Assembly: GCA_034189655.1 (NCBI GenBank)
Contig: JAXHUE010000002.1
Location: forward strand, 45,114 to 109,113
Direction: 5' to 3'
DNA length: 64,000 bases
Origin: JAXHUE01 sp034189655
Lineage (GTDB): Bacteria; Chloroflexota; Dehalococcoidia; E44-bin15
This document shows, one piece after another, positions 16,855 through 25,518 of the stretch. Position 1 is the stretch's first letter; every line of letters begins with the position of its first letter. The notes below the pieces were generated by a model that saw only the letters and a list, made by a program, of their open reading frames with translations, was not told where the DNA came from and did not search any database. The translations under genes were made by a program, and so were the position numbers.

Positions 16855-18722
16855 GACGGGCACCGTGCCCTCTCCAGGTGCACCATGAGGATGGCGCAAT
16901 CGGCGGGGGTGACCCCGTCGATGCGGGAGGCCTGGCCCAGTGTCTGCGGGCGCAGGGCGTTGAGCTTCTGCCGTGCCTCGTAGCGCAGGCTTGGTATGGC
17001 GTCGTAGTCGAAGCTGGGCGGGATGCGGCGCTCTTCGAGCCGGGCCATGCGCGCAAGCTGTGCCCTCTGCTTGCGGATGTAGCCTTCGTACTTGCACTCG
17101 ATCTCTACCTGCTCTGCGGTCTCGGCGTCGATGCCGTCGCGGCCCAGCCCGCAGTCGACCAGGTCTCGGTAGCTAATGTCCTGGCGGCGCAGGTACTCGA
17201 GGGCGTTTACGCTGTGGCCTACCTCTGGCGGCTGGATGTAGCTCCCCGCCAGCCGCTCGAGCTCGGCGGCGATGGCGCATCGCATCGACTCCACTCTGCG
17301 CTGGCGCTCCCCGTCGATTAAGCCCACCTCGTGACCGATGGCGCTCAGCCTCAGGTGGGCGTTGTCCTGGCGCAGGAGCAGGCGGTACTCGGCCCGCGAC
17401 GTGAGCAGCCGGTAGGGCTCGGTGAGCTCACGGGTCACCAGGTCGTCGATCATCACCCCGATGTACCCCTGGTCGCGCCGTATCACTATGGGCGGCCTGC
17501 CCTGCGCCTTGAGCGCGGCGTTTATGCCGGCGATGAGCCCCTGCCCCGCCGCCTCCTCGTAGCCGGTGGTGCCGTTTACCTGCCCGGCGAGGAAGAGGCC
17601 GGGCACGGCCCTGCTCTCCAGTGTGGCCGATACCTGGCTGGGGGGCACGTAGTCGTACTCTATGGCGTAGCCCACCCGCACCATCTCCACCCGCTCCAGT
17701 GCCGGGATGGAGCGCAGCATCTGGAGCTGCACGTCCTCGGGGAGGCTGGTGTTGGCCCCCTGGACGTAGACCTCAGTGGTCTGCCATCCTTCTGGCTCCA
17801 GGAAGAGGGGGTGGTGCTCCTTGTGGGCGAACCTGACCACCTTGTCTTCAATCGAGGGACAGTAGCGCGGGCCCACCCCCTTGATGAGCCCGGTGAAGAG
17901 GGGGGCCCGGTCCAGGTTGTCCCGGATGACCTGGTGCGTCCGCTCGTTGGTGTATACCAGGTAGCACGGGAGCTGGGGCCGCCACGGCGACGGGGCCAGC
18001 GGGTAGACCGGGTTGGGCGGTGGGAGCTCCGGGTCGGCCTGCCGCTCCCCCCACGTGCTGAAGTACAAAGGGACCTCGCTCCCCGGCTGCACCACTGTCT
18101 TTGAGAAGTCGATGGTGCGGGCATCGATGCGGGGCGGGGTCCCCGTCTTCAAGCGCCCCAGGACAAGGCCCAGCGAGCGCAGGCTCGCCGAGAGCCCCTC
18201 GGCGGGGAACTCCCCGGCGCGGCCCGCGGCATAGCACCTGTCCCCCACGATGACCCGCCCGCCAAGTGAGGTGCCGGTGGTGAGCACCACGCACCTGCCC
18301 TCGTAGGTGTTGCCCAGCGAGGTCCTCACCTGGAGCGCCCCCCTCCCTGTGCCCACCTCGTCGACGAGGGCCTGCTTGATGTCGAGGGAGGCCTCGCGCT
18401 CCAGGGCGAGCCTCATGGCCAGGCCGTATCGTCTCTTGTCGGCCTGGGCGCGCAGCGCCTGGACGGCAGGCCCCTTGCCGGTATTGAGCATCCTTATCTG
18501 GATGAAGCTCTGGTCGATGTTCCGGGCCATCTCGCCGCCCAGGGCGTCGATCTCGCGCACCAGGTGGCCCTTGGCCGGGCCGCCGATAGATGGGTTGCAG
18601 GGCATGAGGGCCACGTTGTCCAGGTTCATGGTGAAGATGAGCGTCCGTGCCCCCATCCTCGCCGCGGCGAGCGCCGCCTCGCAGCCGGCATGGCCTGCGC
18701 CTATCACGATGACATCGTACAT
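16851..18722 (-). CDS. mnmG: tRNA uridine-34 5-carboxymethylaminomethyl synthesis enzyme MnmG
   Basis: A 623-residue FAD enzyme that, with MnmE, installs cmnm5 on U34 of tRNAs reading two-fold codon boxes. The FAD loop VIVIGAGHAGCEAALAAARM is at the N-terminus, GGPAKGHLVREIDALGG is the family signature, and the C-terminal region holds DYDAIPSLRYEARQKL with a conserved tRNA/MnmE-binding helical domain. GGGAGAGG precedes the ATG. It overlaps the next gene by 4 bases. No mnmE is seen in the window. Confidence 0.96.
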   Translation of the reverse strand: MYDVIVIGAGHAGCEAALAAARMGARTLIFTMNLDNVALMPCNPSIGGPAKGHLVREIDALGGEMARNIDQSFIQIRMLNTGKGPAVQALRAQADKRRYGLAMRLALEREASLDIKQALVDEVGTGRGALQVRTSLGNTYEGRCVVLTTGTSLGGRVIVGDRCYAAGRAGEFPAEGLSASLRSLGLVLGRLKTGTPPRIDARTIDFSKTVVQPGSEVPLYFSTWGERQADPELPPPNPVYPLAPSPWRPQLPCYLVYTNERTHQVIRDNLDRAPLFTGLIKGVGPRYCPSIEDKVVRFAHKEHHPLFLEPEGWQTTEVYVQGANTSLPEDVQLQMLRSIPALERVEMVRVGYAIEYDYVPPSQVSATLESRAVPGLFLAGQVNGTTGYEEAAGQGLIAGINAALKAQGRPPIVIRRDQGYIGVMIDDLVTRELTEPYRLLTSRAEYRLLLRQDNAHLRLSAIGHEVGLIDGERQRRVESMRCAIAAELERLAGSYIQPPEVGHSVNALEYLRRQDISYRDLVDCGLGRDGIDAETAEQVEIECKYEGYIRKQRAQLARMARLEERRIPPSFDYDAIPSLRYEARQKLNALRPQTLGQASRIDGVTPADCAILMVHLERARCPS

Positions 18723-18760
18723 ACTGCCCGACCTCTCCCAGTTGTGGGCCCTGTATGCCT

Positions 18761-18789
18761 ATTGTATCACCGCCGGTGGTCGCGGTCGA
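18761..18789 (-). promoter_or_regulatory. mnmG promoter
   Basis: Minus-strand TCGACC (18789-18784), 17-base spacer, TACAAT (18766-18761). The leader is about 32 bases. Confidence 0.45.
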
Positions 18790-18885
18790 TTGGGGGCGGC
18801 ATATCGCTCTGTACCAGTGGGCTACATTTGAGTCGGGGGGTGGTGTGAGAGGTGGGCCCGTCATCGGGCTCGCGGCGAAGGGGGG

Positions 18886-20103
18886 CTAGCCCTGGCGGAT
18901 GTACCTCCATACCTCCCTGGGGCTGGGGCTCTTGCCGTACATGAGCAGGAAGGTGCGGAACATCCTCGCGGCGAGCCACATGGCACCCAGTATGGAGGCC
19001 ACCAGGATGGCCAGGCTGAGCGCCAGCTCCCAGGCGGGGAACGAGGATATGCTGAGCTTCATTATCGCCGTCACCGGGGCGGTGATGGGGAACAGGGCCA
19101 GCACGGTGAACACCACGTGGCCCGGGTTCTCGATGAAGAGGGGGATGACCATGATGGGTATGACCGCGGGCAGGGTGATGACCACGGTCCACTGGTTGCT
19201 CTCCCTGGCGTTTGAGCCCAGGGAGCCGATGGCGGCCATGAGGATGGCGAAGAGCAGGTAGCCCAGGACGAAGTAGACTATGCCCAGCACGATGAGTCCA
19301 ATGGGGATGGAGATGCCACTCAGCGGCGGCACAAAGGCCGAGGCCACCGCGGCGGTGACCACCGCCGCTGCCAGCCAGATGACTATCTGCATGAGCCCTG
19401 CCGAGCCCAGGCCCAGCACCTTCCCGGTTAAGAGCTGCCGCGTCGAGACCGAGGAGAGCAGTATCTCGATCAGGCGGTTCTCCTTCTCCTCGGCGACCCC
19501 CTGCAGCAGGTAGCCGGAGGTGGTGAACAGCGATATCATGAAGAGGATGCCGAAGATGTAGGGCATGCCAAAGGCGCTGAAGTAGTCTTCAGGGGGTATG
19601 GTCTCCCCGGTCTCCGGGTCCAGGCGGAAAGAGCTGTAGAGGATGGGCGTCTGCGCCCGCGCCAGGACGTCCTCGCTCACCTCGCCGGAGAGGAGGTTGG
19701 CCACCATGAAGTCCTCCATCGCCTCGATGGTGGCCCACGGCGGCTCCAGCTCCCGCGCCGTGGTGTACCTGGTGACCAGGCCGGTGGCCACGTAGTCTTC
19801 GGGGATGACGAAGAACTCGCGTATGTGCTCCTGCAACAGCGCCTGCCTGGCCTCCTGCGCGGTATCGTAGGGCACGAAGACGATGCCGTCCCGGTGGGTG
19901 TAGTCGTCGAAGATGCCGGTGCCGTCGACGTAGCCTATGTTCAGCTCCTCCGGCGGGGGGGTGACCACCCAGCTCGTCACCCCTATGTAGATGAGTATCC
20001 CCAGGAGTGCCAGCACGGGAAATGCCGCGGTGAGCAGTATGTAGGAGACCCTCCGTATGGTGGAGGTGAACTCGCTGCGCGCGATGATCCAGGTCTTCTT
20101 CAT
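18886..20103 (-). CDS. ABC-2 type transporter permease (NatB-like)
   Basis: 405 residues. One N-terminal membrane helix (about 20-45, ILLTAAFPVLALLGILIYIG) is followed by a large extracytoplasmic domain (about 50-180) and five helices to the C-terminus, the ABC2_membrane_3 layout of Na+ or drug exporters such as NatB. The motif EEKENRLIEILLSSVSTRQL between helices couples to the ATPase. The start overlaps the ATPase stop by 4 bases (ATGA), so the two form one complex. Substrate unknown. Confidence 0.9.
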   Translation of the reverse strand: MKKTWIIARSEFTSTIRRVSYILLTAAFPVLALLGILIYIGVTSWVVTPPPEELNIGYVDGTGIFDDYTHRDGIVFVPYDTAQEARQALLQEHIREFFVIPEDYVATGLVTRYTTARELEPPWATIEAMEDFMVANLLSGEVSEDVLARAQTPILYSSFRLDPETGETIPPEDYFSAFGMPYIFGILFMISLFTTSGYLLQGVAEEKENRLIEILLSSVSTRQLLTGKVLGLGSAGLMQIVIWLAAAVVTAAVASAFVPPLSGISIPIGLIVLGIVYFVLGYLLFAILMAAIGSLGSNARESNQWTVVITLPAVIPIMVIPLFIENPGHVVFTVLALFPITAPVTAIMKLSISSFPAWELALSLAILVASILGAMWLAARMFRTFLLMYGKSPSPREVWRYIRQG

Positions 20104-21248
20104 CGCCCCTGCTCCACCACCTGGAGGAATATCTCGTTTAACGACGGGGTGGAGACCTGGAACCGGCTCACCCGGATGCCCCGCCCCATGAGCTGCTCAA
20201 GTATGGCCTGTGGCTCGGTATCGCCGTCGAGGAACAGCTCCACTGCCGCTCCCCGCTCCTTCCTCCCCACTATGCCCTCGATGTCGCCGATGGTGCCGTC
20301 GGCCTCCACCAGCACGGAGTTGTTGCGGTAGTGCCACTTGATCTCGGCCAGGTTGCCGTAGAGCACGACGCGGCCCCGGTCAATCATCAGGATGCGGTCG
20401 CACATCTCCTCCACCTCGCTCATCATGTGGGTGCTCAAGATGATGGACTTGCCCTGCGCCTTCAAGTCGATGATGGTCTCCTTGATGAGCTGCCTGTTCA
20501 CCGGGTCGAGGCCGGCGAAGGGCTCGTCGAGGACGATGAGGTCGGGGTCGTGCGCGATGGTCGCCAGGAACTGGATGAGCTGCCCCATGCCGCGGCTGAG
20601 CTCCTTTATCTTCTTGTCCCTGTGGGGGAGCATATCCACGTGCCCCAGGAGCTCCTCGGCCCGCTCCCTGGCGACGCGGGCATCTACGCTCTTTAAGCCG
20701 GCGAGGAACACCAGGGAGTCGGAGACCTTCATCTTCTGGTACAGCCCTCTCTCCTCCGGGAGGTAGCCGATCCTGTCCTTGGCCTCCGCGTCCAGGGGCC
20801 TGCCGAAGAGGCTGATCTCGCCCTGGTCCGGCCTGATGATGTCCATCAGCATCCTGATGGTGGTGGTCTTGCCCGCCCCGTTGGGCCCCACGAGGCCGAA
20901 GACCTCCCCGGCCATGAGGCGGAAGGAGACGTCGCTCACCACCTCCCTGCCGCCGAAGGACTTGTGGACGTCCGATACCACCACGGTCTCGCCCTTCTCG
21001 CCCTGGGGCTCACTCTGTGCCGGCGTGACGCTCACTCTGGGCACGGCAGGGCTGGGACGCGGGGCCTCTTGCTGGGGCTGGGCGTCTCCCTGTGCTGTCG
21101 TGCCGCCTGTCCCTTGCGCCGTCTCGTCGAGGTGCCGGCGCTCCTCATCCCGCTGCCTCGTGCCCCGCTGGCGATGTCTCAGCGCGATGCGGACGATGAT
21201 GACGGCAACGATGGCTACGGTGAGTACGATAAAGGTCGTGGTGTCCAT
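20100..21248 (-). CDS. ABC transporter ATP-binding protein with membrane anchor
   Basis: 382 residues. From about residue 88 it is a normal NatA-type ABC ATPase: Walker A GPNGAGKT (121-128), signature LSRGMGQ (217-223), Walker B LIVLDEP (237-243), H-loop STHMMSEVEEM, and the C-terminal domain of multidrug-type ATPases. Unusually it begins with a hydrophobic helix (5-22) and a 65-residue Arg then Gln/Pro/Thr-rich linker. The start at 21248 has AAAGGG upstream and a matching promoter, so the anchor looks genuine. Coupled to the permease gene. Confidence 0.9.
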   Translation of the reverse strand: MDTTTFIVLTVAIVAVIIVRIALRHRQRGTRQRDEERRHLDETAQGTGGTTAQGDAQPQQEAPRPSPAVPRVSVTPAQSEPQGEKGETVVVSDVHKSFGGREVVSDVSFRLMAGEVFGLVGPNGAGKTTTIRMLMDIIRPDQGEISLFGRPLDAEAKDRIGYLPEERGLYQKMKVSDSLVFLAGLKSVDARVARERAEELLGHVDMLPHRDKKIKELSRGMGQLIQFLATIAHDPDLIVLDEPFAGLDPVNRQLIKETIIDLKAQGKSIILSTHMMSEVEEMCDRILMIDRGRVVLYGNLAEIKWHYRNNSVLVEADGTIGDIEGIVGRKERGAAVELFLDGDTEPQAILEQLMGRGIRVSRFQVSTPSLNEIFLQVVEQGR

Positions 21249-21260
21249 GTACCTAGCCCT

Positions 21261-21290
21261 TTGACGTTTAGGCCATTGTCACAGTATACT
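21261..21290 (+). promoter_or_regulatory. nadE promoter
   Basis: TTGACG (21261-21266), 18-base spacer, TATACT (21285-21290). Its -10 overlaps the minus-strand -10 within the palindrome AGTATACT (21283-21290). Confidence 0.55.
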
Positions 21291-21311
21291 TCAGTGAGAC
21301 GAGGGGGTCAA
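21283..21311 (-). promoter_or_regulatory. ABC transporter operon promoter
   Basis: Minus-strand TTGACC (21311-21306), 17-base spacer, TATACT (21288-21283). The two divergent promoters share a symmetric -10 region. Confidence 0.5.
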
Positions 21312-21312
21312 C

Positions 21313-22041
21313 GTGGACGTTGAAGAGCGAGCAGAGAGACTGGTTGCCTGGATACGTGAGCAGGTGGGCGGCGCCGGGCGCAGTGGGGTGGTCTTCGGCC
21401 TAAGCGGAGGCGTGGACTCCTCGGTGGTGGCGGTGCTGTGCACGCGTGCCTTCCCCAAGAGTACCCTCGCCGTCATCATACCCTGCTACAGCAGCGAGAC
21501 CGATGTGGAGCACGCCCGCGCCGTGGCACAGCAGTTCGCCATCCCCCAGCGCACCATCGTCCTCGATGGGGCCTTCGATTGTCTCATGGCGGCCCTGCCC
21601 ATGGCGGAGTACGACCCGGCCACCGGGCGTGCGGCCCAGTCCAACGTAAAGCCCAGGCTCCGGATGCTCACCCTGTACTACCTGGCGAACAGGCTGGGGT
21701 ACCTGGTGGTGGGTACCGGCAACCGGAGCGAGCTCGCCGTCGGCTACTTCACCAAGTACGGCGATGGCGGCGTCGATATCCTGCCACTGGGGAACATGGT
21801 GAAGGCCGAGGTGCGGGAGATGGCCCGCCACCTGGGCGTCCCGCGGGAGATCATCGAGAAGCCGCCGTCGGCCGGCCTGTGGGAGGGGCAGACCGATGAA
21901 GAGGAAATGGGCGTTACCTACGAGGAGCTCGACCGCTACCTCGTGAGCGGGGAGGCCCGTCCCGAGGTCAGGCAGAGGATAGATGCCATGGCGGCGGGGT
22001 GTGCCCACAAGAAGGCCTTGCCCGCCCTCCCCCCCTTCTGA
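21313..22041 (+). CDS. nadE: NAD(+) synthase (NH3-dependent type)
   Basis: A 242-residue N-type ATP pyrophosphatase that amidates nicotinic acid adenine dinucleotide to NAD+. The PP-loop SGGVDSS (31-37) binds ATP, GTGNRSE and YFTKYGDGGVDI form the deamido-NAD and ATP sites, and KPPSAGLWEGQTDE is the conserved C-terminal segment. No glutaminase domain is present, so ammonia is the likely donor. It begins with GTG at 21313 behind GAGGGGG. Confidence 0.94.
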   Translation: MDVEERAERLVAWIREQVGGAGRSGVVFGLSGGVDSSVVAVLCTRAFPKSTLAVIIPCYSSETDVEHARAVAQQFAIPQRTIVLDGAFDCLMAALPMAEYDPATGRAAQSNVKPRLRMLTLYYLANRLGYLVVGTGNRSELAVGYFTKYGDGGVDILPLGNMVKAEVREMARHLGVPREIIEKPPSAGLWEGQTDEEEMGVTYEELDRYLVSGEARPEVRQRIDAMAAGCAHKKALPALPPF

Positions 22042-22046
22042 CGAAT

Positions 22047-22062
22047 TGGCACAAATGTGTCA
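22047..22062. promoter_or_regulatory. Inverted repeat upstream of recA
   Basis: TGGCACA-AA-TGTGTCA, seven-base arms with one mismatch, ends 8 bases before the recA -35. It could be an operator. It does not resemble the classical GAAC-N4-GTTC or CTGT-N8-ACAG SOS boxes, so a LexA assignment is not supported. Confidence 0.35.
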
Positions 22063-22070
22063 CAAAGGCC

Positions 22071-22099
22071 TTGTGTTTCATAGGGCGGTGTGATATGAT
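22071..22099 (+). promoter_or_regulatory. recA promoter
   Basis: TTGTGT (22071-22076), 17-base spacer, TATGAT (22094-22099). The predicted start near 22106 gives a leader of about 33 bases ending in a G-rich ribosome site. Confidence 0.6.
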
Positions 22100-22138
22100 T
22101 ACCTGGCGATACTGATGTCTTGATACCCAGGGGGGGCG

Positions 22139-23170
22139 ATGTCCACAGAGCGGGAGAAGGCCCTGGAGCTGGCGATAGGGCAGATAGAGAAGCAGTTCGG
22201 CAAGGGCGCCATCATGAAGCTGGGAGAGGTGTCTGACAGGATGGCGGTGGACTGCATCCCCACCGGGGCCCTCGCACTCGACTTCGCCCTGGGGGTGGGC
22301 GGCATACCGCGGGGCAGGATCACCGAGGTCTTCGGGCCAGAGATGGCAGGGAAGTCCACCCTCGCGCTCCATATCATCGCTGAGGTCCAGGGCCGCGGTG
22401 GCACGGCGGCCTACATCGACGTGGAGCATGCCCTGGACCCGTCCTATGCCGCCAACTGTGGTGTCAAGGTAGATCAGCTCTTAATTTCCCAGCCTGATAC
22501 CGGGGAGCAGGCACTGGAGATCGCTGAGGCCCTGGTGAGGAGCGGCGCCGTGGACGTGGTGGTCATAGATAGTGTTGCCGCCCTCGTTCCCAGGGCAGAG
22601 CTCGAGGGGGACATGGGGGATGCCCATGTCGGCCTCCAGGCGCGGCTCATGTCCCAGGCGCTGAGAAAGCTCACCGCTGCCATTCATCGGTCGCGCACCT
22701 CGGTGGTGTTCATCAACCAGCTGCGAGAGAAGGTCGGGGTCTTCTTCGGCAACCCCGAGGTCACCCCTGGTGGGAGGGCGCTCAAGTTCTACAGCTCGGT
22801 GCGCATAGACTTAAGGAGGGTGGAAGCCATCAAGGTGGGCTCGGAGACGGTGGGCAGCCGGGTGAGGGCCAGGGTGGTCAAGAACAAGGTGGCCCCTCCG
22901 TTCAAGAGCGCCGAGTTCGATATCATGTTCGACCGGGGGATCAGCAAGGAGGGCAATATCCTCGACCTGGGGGTGGAGTCCGGGGTGGTGAAGAAGAACG
23001 GTGCCTTCTACTCCTACGGTGAGACTCGCCTGGGACAGGGGCGAGAGAGCGCAAAGCACTTCCTCAGGGAGAATAGAGATATCGCAGAGGGGATCGAGAG
23101 GGACATCCGGGCCACCGCGCTCGGCTACCAGGGCCCTGTCGATACCGCGGTGGAAGAGCTCGCGGAGTAG
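22139..23170 (+). CDS. recA: Recombinase RecA
   Basis: A 343-residue strand-exchange protein that forms filaments on single-stranded DNA for recombinational repair and SOS induction. Walker A reads GPEMAGKS (66-73), where most RecA proteins have GPESSGKT. Other landmarks are YIDVEHALDP, the LISQPDTGEQALEI segment, VFINQLREKVGVFFGNPE at the L2 loop, and NKVAPPFK. The Lys is kept, so ATPase activity should be retained. It is followed by a hairpin terminator and then recX. Confidence 0.97.
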   Translation: MSTEREKALELAIGQIEKQFGKGAIMKLGEVSDRMAVDCIPTGALALDFALGVGGIPRGRITEVFGPEMAGKSTLALHIIAEVQGRGGTAAYIDVEHALDPSYAANCGVKVDQLLISQPDTGEQALEIAEALVRSGAVDVVVIDSVAALVPRAELEGDMGDAHVGLQARLMSQALRKLTAAIHRSRTSVVFINQLREKVGVFFGNPEVTPGGRALKFYSSVRIDLRRVEAIKVGSETVGSRVRARVVKNKVAPPFKSAEFDIMFDRGISKEGNILDLGVESGVVKKNGAFYSYGETRLGQGRESAKHFLRENRDIAEGIERDIRATALGYQGPVDTAVEELAE

Positions 23171-23201
23171 AGAGCGGGCCCTCTGCGCCCTGGGCATAGA
23201 C

Positions 23202-23233
23202 AAAGGCTGGGAGAATGGCATCCTGGCCTTTTT
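23202..23233 (+). terminator. Terminator/attenuator between recA and recX
   Basis: Arm AAAGGCTGGGA (23202-23212), 8-base loop, arm TCCTGGCCTTT (23221-23231) form an 11-bp stem with two G-U pairs, followed by a T-tract to 23233. It sits 14 bases before recX, so recX is probably expressed by read-through. Confidence 0.7.
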
Positions 23234-23246
23234 GTGTGTGGGTAAC

Positions 23247-23867
23247 ATGAGGGCAATAACGGGCATAGAGGTGCAGCGAGGGGGAGGTCGCCGGGCCCAC
23301 GTCTTCCTGGATGGGGAGCCTGCCTTCAGCCTCGACGTGGCAGTGGCCACGGAGCAGGGCCTTGCCCTGGGGCAGGCGCTCTCCGACTCCCGCGTGGAGG
23401 AGATACTGCGGGCCGAGCGACACCACCGCTGCCGCCAGGCGGCGCTGCGACTCCTCGGCTATCGCCCCCGCAGCGAGAAGGAGATAAGGGACAGGCTGGT
23501 CCGCCGCTTCGATGGCGAGACCGTCGACGCCGTCGTGCGCGAGTTGGCGGGGCGGCAGGCCATAGACGATGAGGCCTTCGCCAGGTTCTGGCGGGACAAC
23601 CGCGAATCGTTCGGCCCCCGCGGGCGCGGGCTGCTAAGGGCAGAGCTCCGGGCGAAGGGCGTTGCCGCCGATGTGGTGGACGAGGTCGTGCAGGCGGTGG
23701 ACGAGGAGGAGGGGGCATACCGGGCGGCGCAGCGGAAGGCACGCACCCTGGAGCCGGACTATGAGGTGTTCAGGCGCAGGCTGGGGGACTTCCTCCGCCG
23801 CCGTGGCTACGGCTATGGTGTGGCCAGCCGTACAGTAGAGCGGCTGTGGCGGGAGCTGGGCCACTGA
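23247..23867 (+). CDS. recX: RecX regulatory protein
   Basis: A 206-residue modulator that binds RecA filaments and limits their activity. The three-helix repeats are visible: ALRLLGYRPRSEKEIRDRLV, then REL...IDDEAFARFWRDNRE, then GRGLLRAELRAKGV, the RecX signature. An N-terminal beta stretch of about 60 residues precedes them, as in longer RecX forms. The ATG at 23247 gives a natural start; the frame is open upstream through the recA tail. Its position after recA and the intervening terminator suggests low, read-through expression. Confidence 0.92.
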   Translation: MRAITGIEVQRGGGRRAHVFLDGEPAFSLDVAVATEQGLALGQALSDSRVEEILRAERHHRCRQAALRLLGYRPRSEKEIRDRLVRRFDGETVDAVVRELAGRQAIDDEAFARFWRDNRESFGPRGRGLLRAELRAKGVAADVVDEVVQAVDEEEGAYRAAQRKARTLEPDYEVFRRRLGDFLRRRGYGYGVASRTVERLWRELGH

Positions 23868-23878
23868 AAATGCCTCGC

Positions 23879-23907
23879 TTGACATCGGGGTGGGGAAGGG
23901 GTAATAT
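23879..23907 (+). promoter_or_regulatory. rny operon promoter
   Basis: TTGACA (23879-23884), 17-base spacer, TAATAT (23902-23907). The leader of about 63 bases contains the short repeat GCGC-TTTCAGT-GCGC and a GGAGG ribosome site. Confidence 0.65.
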
Positions 23908-23976
23908 GGGACACTCTATGGAGGCCACACTATATGCGCTTTCAGTGCGCTTTAAATAAGTGGAGGTGAACAGGCT

Positions 23977-25503
23977 GTGGTATGGGAATGGATAGTAGGC
24001 GTGGTGGTGGGACTGGTATTCGGGGGGTTGGTTACCTACCTGGCGCAGCGTATACTGACCACCCGTCGCATTAGGACTGCGCGCAAGGAGGCCGAGAACC
24101 TCCTTACAGAGGCCAGGACCAAGCACAAAGAGGTGCTGCTCGAGGCGAAGGAAGAGGCGATACGCATAAAGTCTCAGGCGGAGTCGGAGAACAGGGACCG
24201 TCGCGCCGAGCTCAATCGCATGGAGCGGCGCATATCCCAGCGGGAGGAGTCCCTCGACAAGAAGGGGGAGACGCTGGAGCGCCGTGAGCAGAACCTGGTC
24301 AACAGAGAGAAGGAGGCGGACAACCTCCGTGGCCACCTCCAGGACTTGAAGCGAAAGCAGATACAGCAGCTCGAGCTCATCTCCGGCATGTCCAGCGCGG
24401 AGGCCAAGGAGTTCCTGATCAAGGAGATGGAGGATGAGGTGCGCGAGGACGCCTGTCGCCGCCTCCGGGAGATAGAGGCCCAGCTCAAGCAGGAGGCCGA
24501 CGAGCGGGCCAGGGATATCCTGTCCCTTTCCATCCAGCGCTGTGCCACCGATGTGGTGTCGGAGACCACGGTGTCCGTGGTACCCCTTCCCAGCGACGAG
24601 ATGAAGGGGCGCTTGATCGGCAGAGAGGGGCGAAATATCAGGGCGCTGGAGAGCGCCACCGGCGTTGACCTCATCATCGACGATACGCCGGAGGCGGTCA
24701 CCGTCTCCGGCTTCGACCCGGTTCGCCGCGAGGTGGCGCGCCTGGCGCTGCAGAAGCTCATCCTCGACGGCAGGATACATCCCGCCCGCATCGAGGAGAT
24801 GGTGGAGAAGGCCAGGAACGAGGTGGAGGCCACCATCCAGACCGAGGGGGAGCAGGCAGTGAACCAGGTGGGGGTGCCGGGCGTCCACCCCGAGCTGGTG
24901 AAGCTCCTGGGGCGTCTCAAGTACCGCGGGAGCTACGGGCAGAACGTGCTGCTCCACAGCATCGAGGTGGCCCACCTGGCAGGGCTTATCGCCTCGGAGC
25001 TGGGGGCGAGGGTCGACCTGGCCAAGAAGGCGGGACTACTCCACGACATCGGAAAGGCAGTGGACTTCCAGGTGGAGGGGCCTCATGCCCAGATCGGTGC
25101 CAACATCGTGAGGGAGCTGGAGAAGTCCACCGAGGTGGTGAACGCCGTGGCCGAGCACCACGGGGAGACCGGCACCATGAGCACCCTTGGGTTCATAGTG
25201 GCCGCCGCCGATGCCATAAGCGCCTCCAGGCCTGGGGCGCGGCGGGAGTCCCTGGAGCAGTACTTAAAGCGCCTGGAGTCACTGGAGAGCCTGGCCAACA
25301 GCTTCCAGGGCGTCGAGAAGTCGTATGCCATACAGGCAGGCCGCGAGATACGCATCATGGTCAAGCCCCAGGAGATAGACGACCTCGATGCCATGAGGCT
25401 TGCCCGTGATATCGTGAAGAAGATCGAGGAGACACTGGAGTACCCAGGACAGATAAAGGTGACCGTGATCAGGGAGACCAGGGTGGTAGACCACGCCAGG
25501 TAG
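23977..25503 (+). CDS. rny: Ribonuclease Y
   Basis: A 508-residue membrane-anchored endoribonuclease that starts mRNA decay. It has an N-terminal membrane helix (about 3-25), a long coiled coil (30-190, Glu/Arg/Lys-rich), a KH domain with GRLIGREGRNIRALE and an HD domain with LLHDIGKAVD (His356/Asp357). Translation starts at GTG 23977 with GGAGGTGA about 8 bases upstream. It heads a run of closely spaced genes to 29172, and the neighbouring YmdB-type phosphoesterase is a classic rny partner. Confidence 0.96.
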   Translation: MVWEWIVGVVVGLVFGGLVTYLAQRILTTRRIRTARKEAENLLTEARTKHKEVLLEAKEEAIRIKSQAESENRDRRAELNRMERRISQREESLDKKGETLERREQNLVNREKEADNLRGHLQDLKRKQIQQLELISGMSSAEAKEFLIKEMEDEVREDACRRLREIEAQLKQEADERARDILSLSIQRCATDVVSETTVSVVPLPSDEMKGRLIGREGRNIRALESATGVDLIIDDTPEAVTVSGFDPVRREVARLALQKLILDGRIHPARIEEMVEKARNEVEATIQTEGEQAVNQVGVPGVHPELVKLLGRLKYRGSYGQNVLLHSIEVAHLAGLIASELGARVDLAKKAGLLHDIGKAVDFQVEGPHAQIGANIVRELEKSTEVVNAVAEHHGETGTMSTLGFIVAAADAISASRPGARRESLEQYLKRLESLESLANSFQGVEKSYAIQAGREIRIMVKPQEIDDLDAMRLARDIVKKIEETLEYPGQIKVTVIRETRVVDHAR

Positions 25504-25518
25504 GTGCTGGGCAGAGCG

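Noticed and set aside
22041..22139. LexA/SOS box upstream of recA
   Set aside because: No GAAC-N4-GTTC or CTGT-N8-ACAG pattern; only the unrelated TGGCACA repeat is present.
23770..24975. 401-codon antisense frame over rny
   Set aside because: Shadow of the coiled-coil and KH coding region; no ribosome site or motif.
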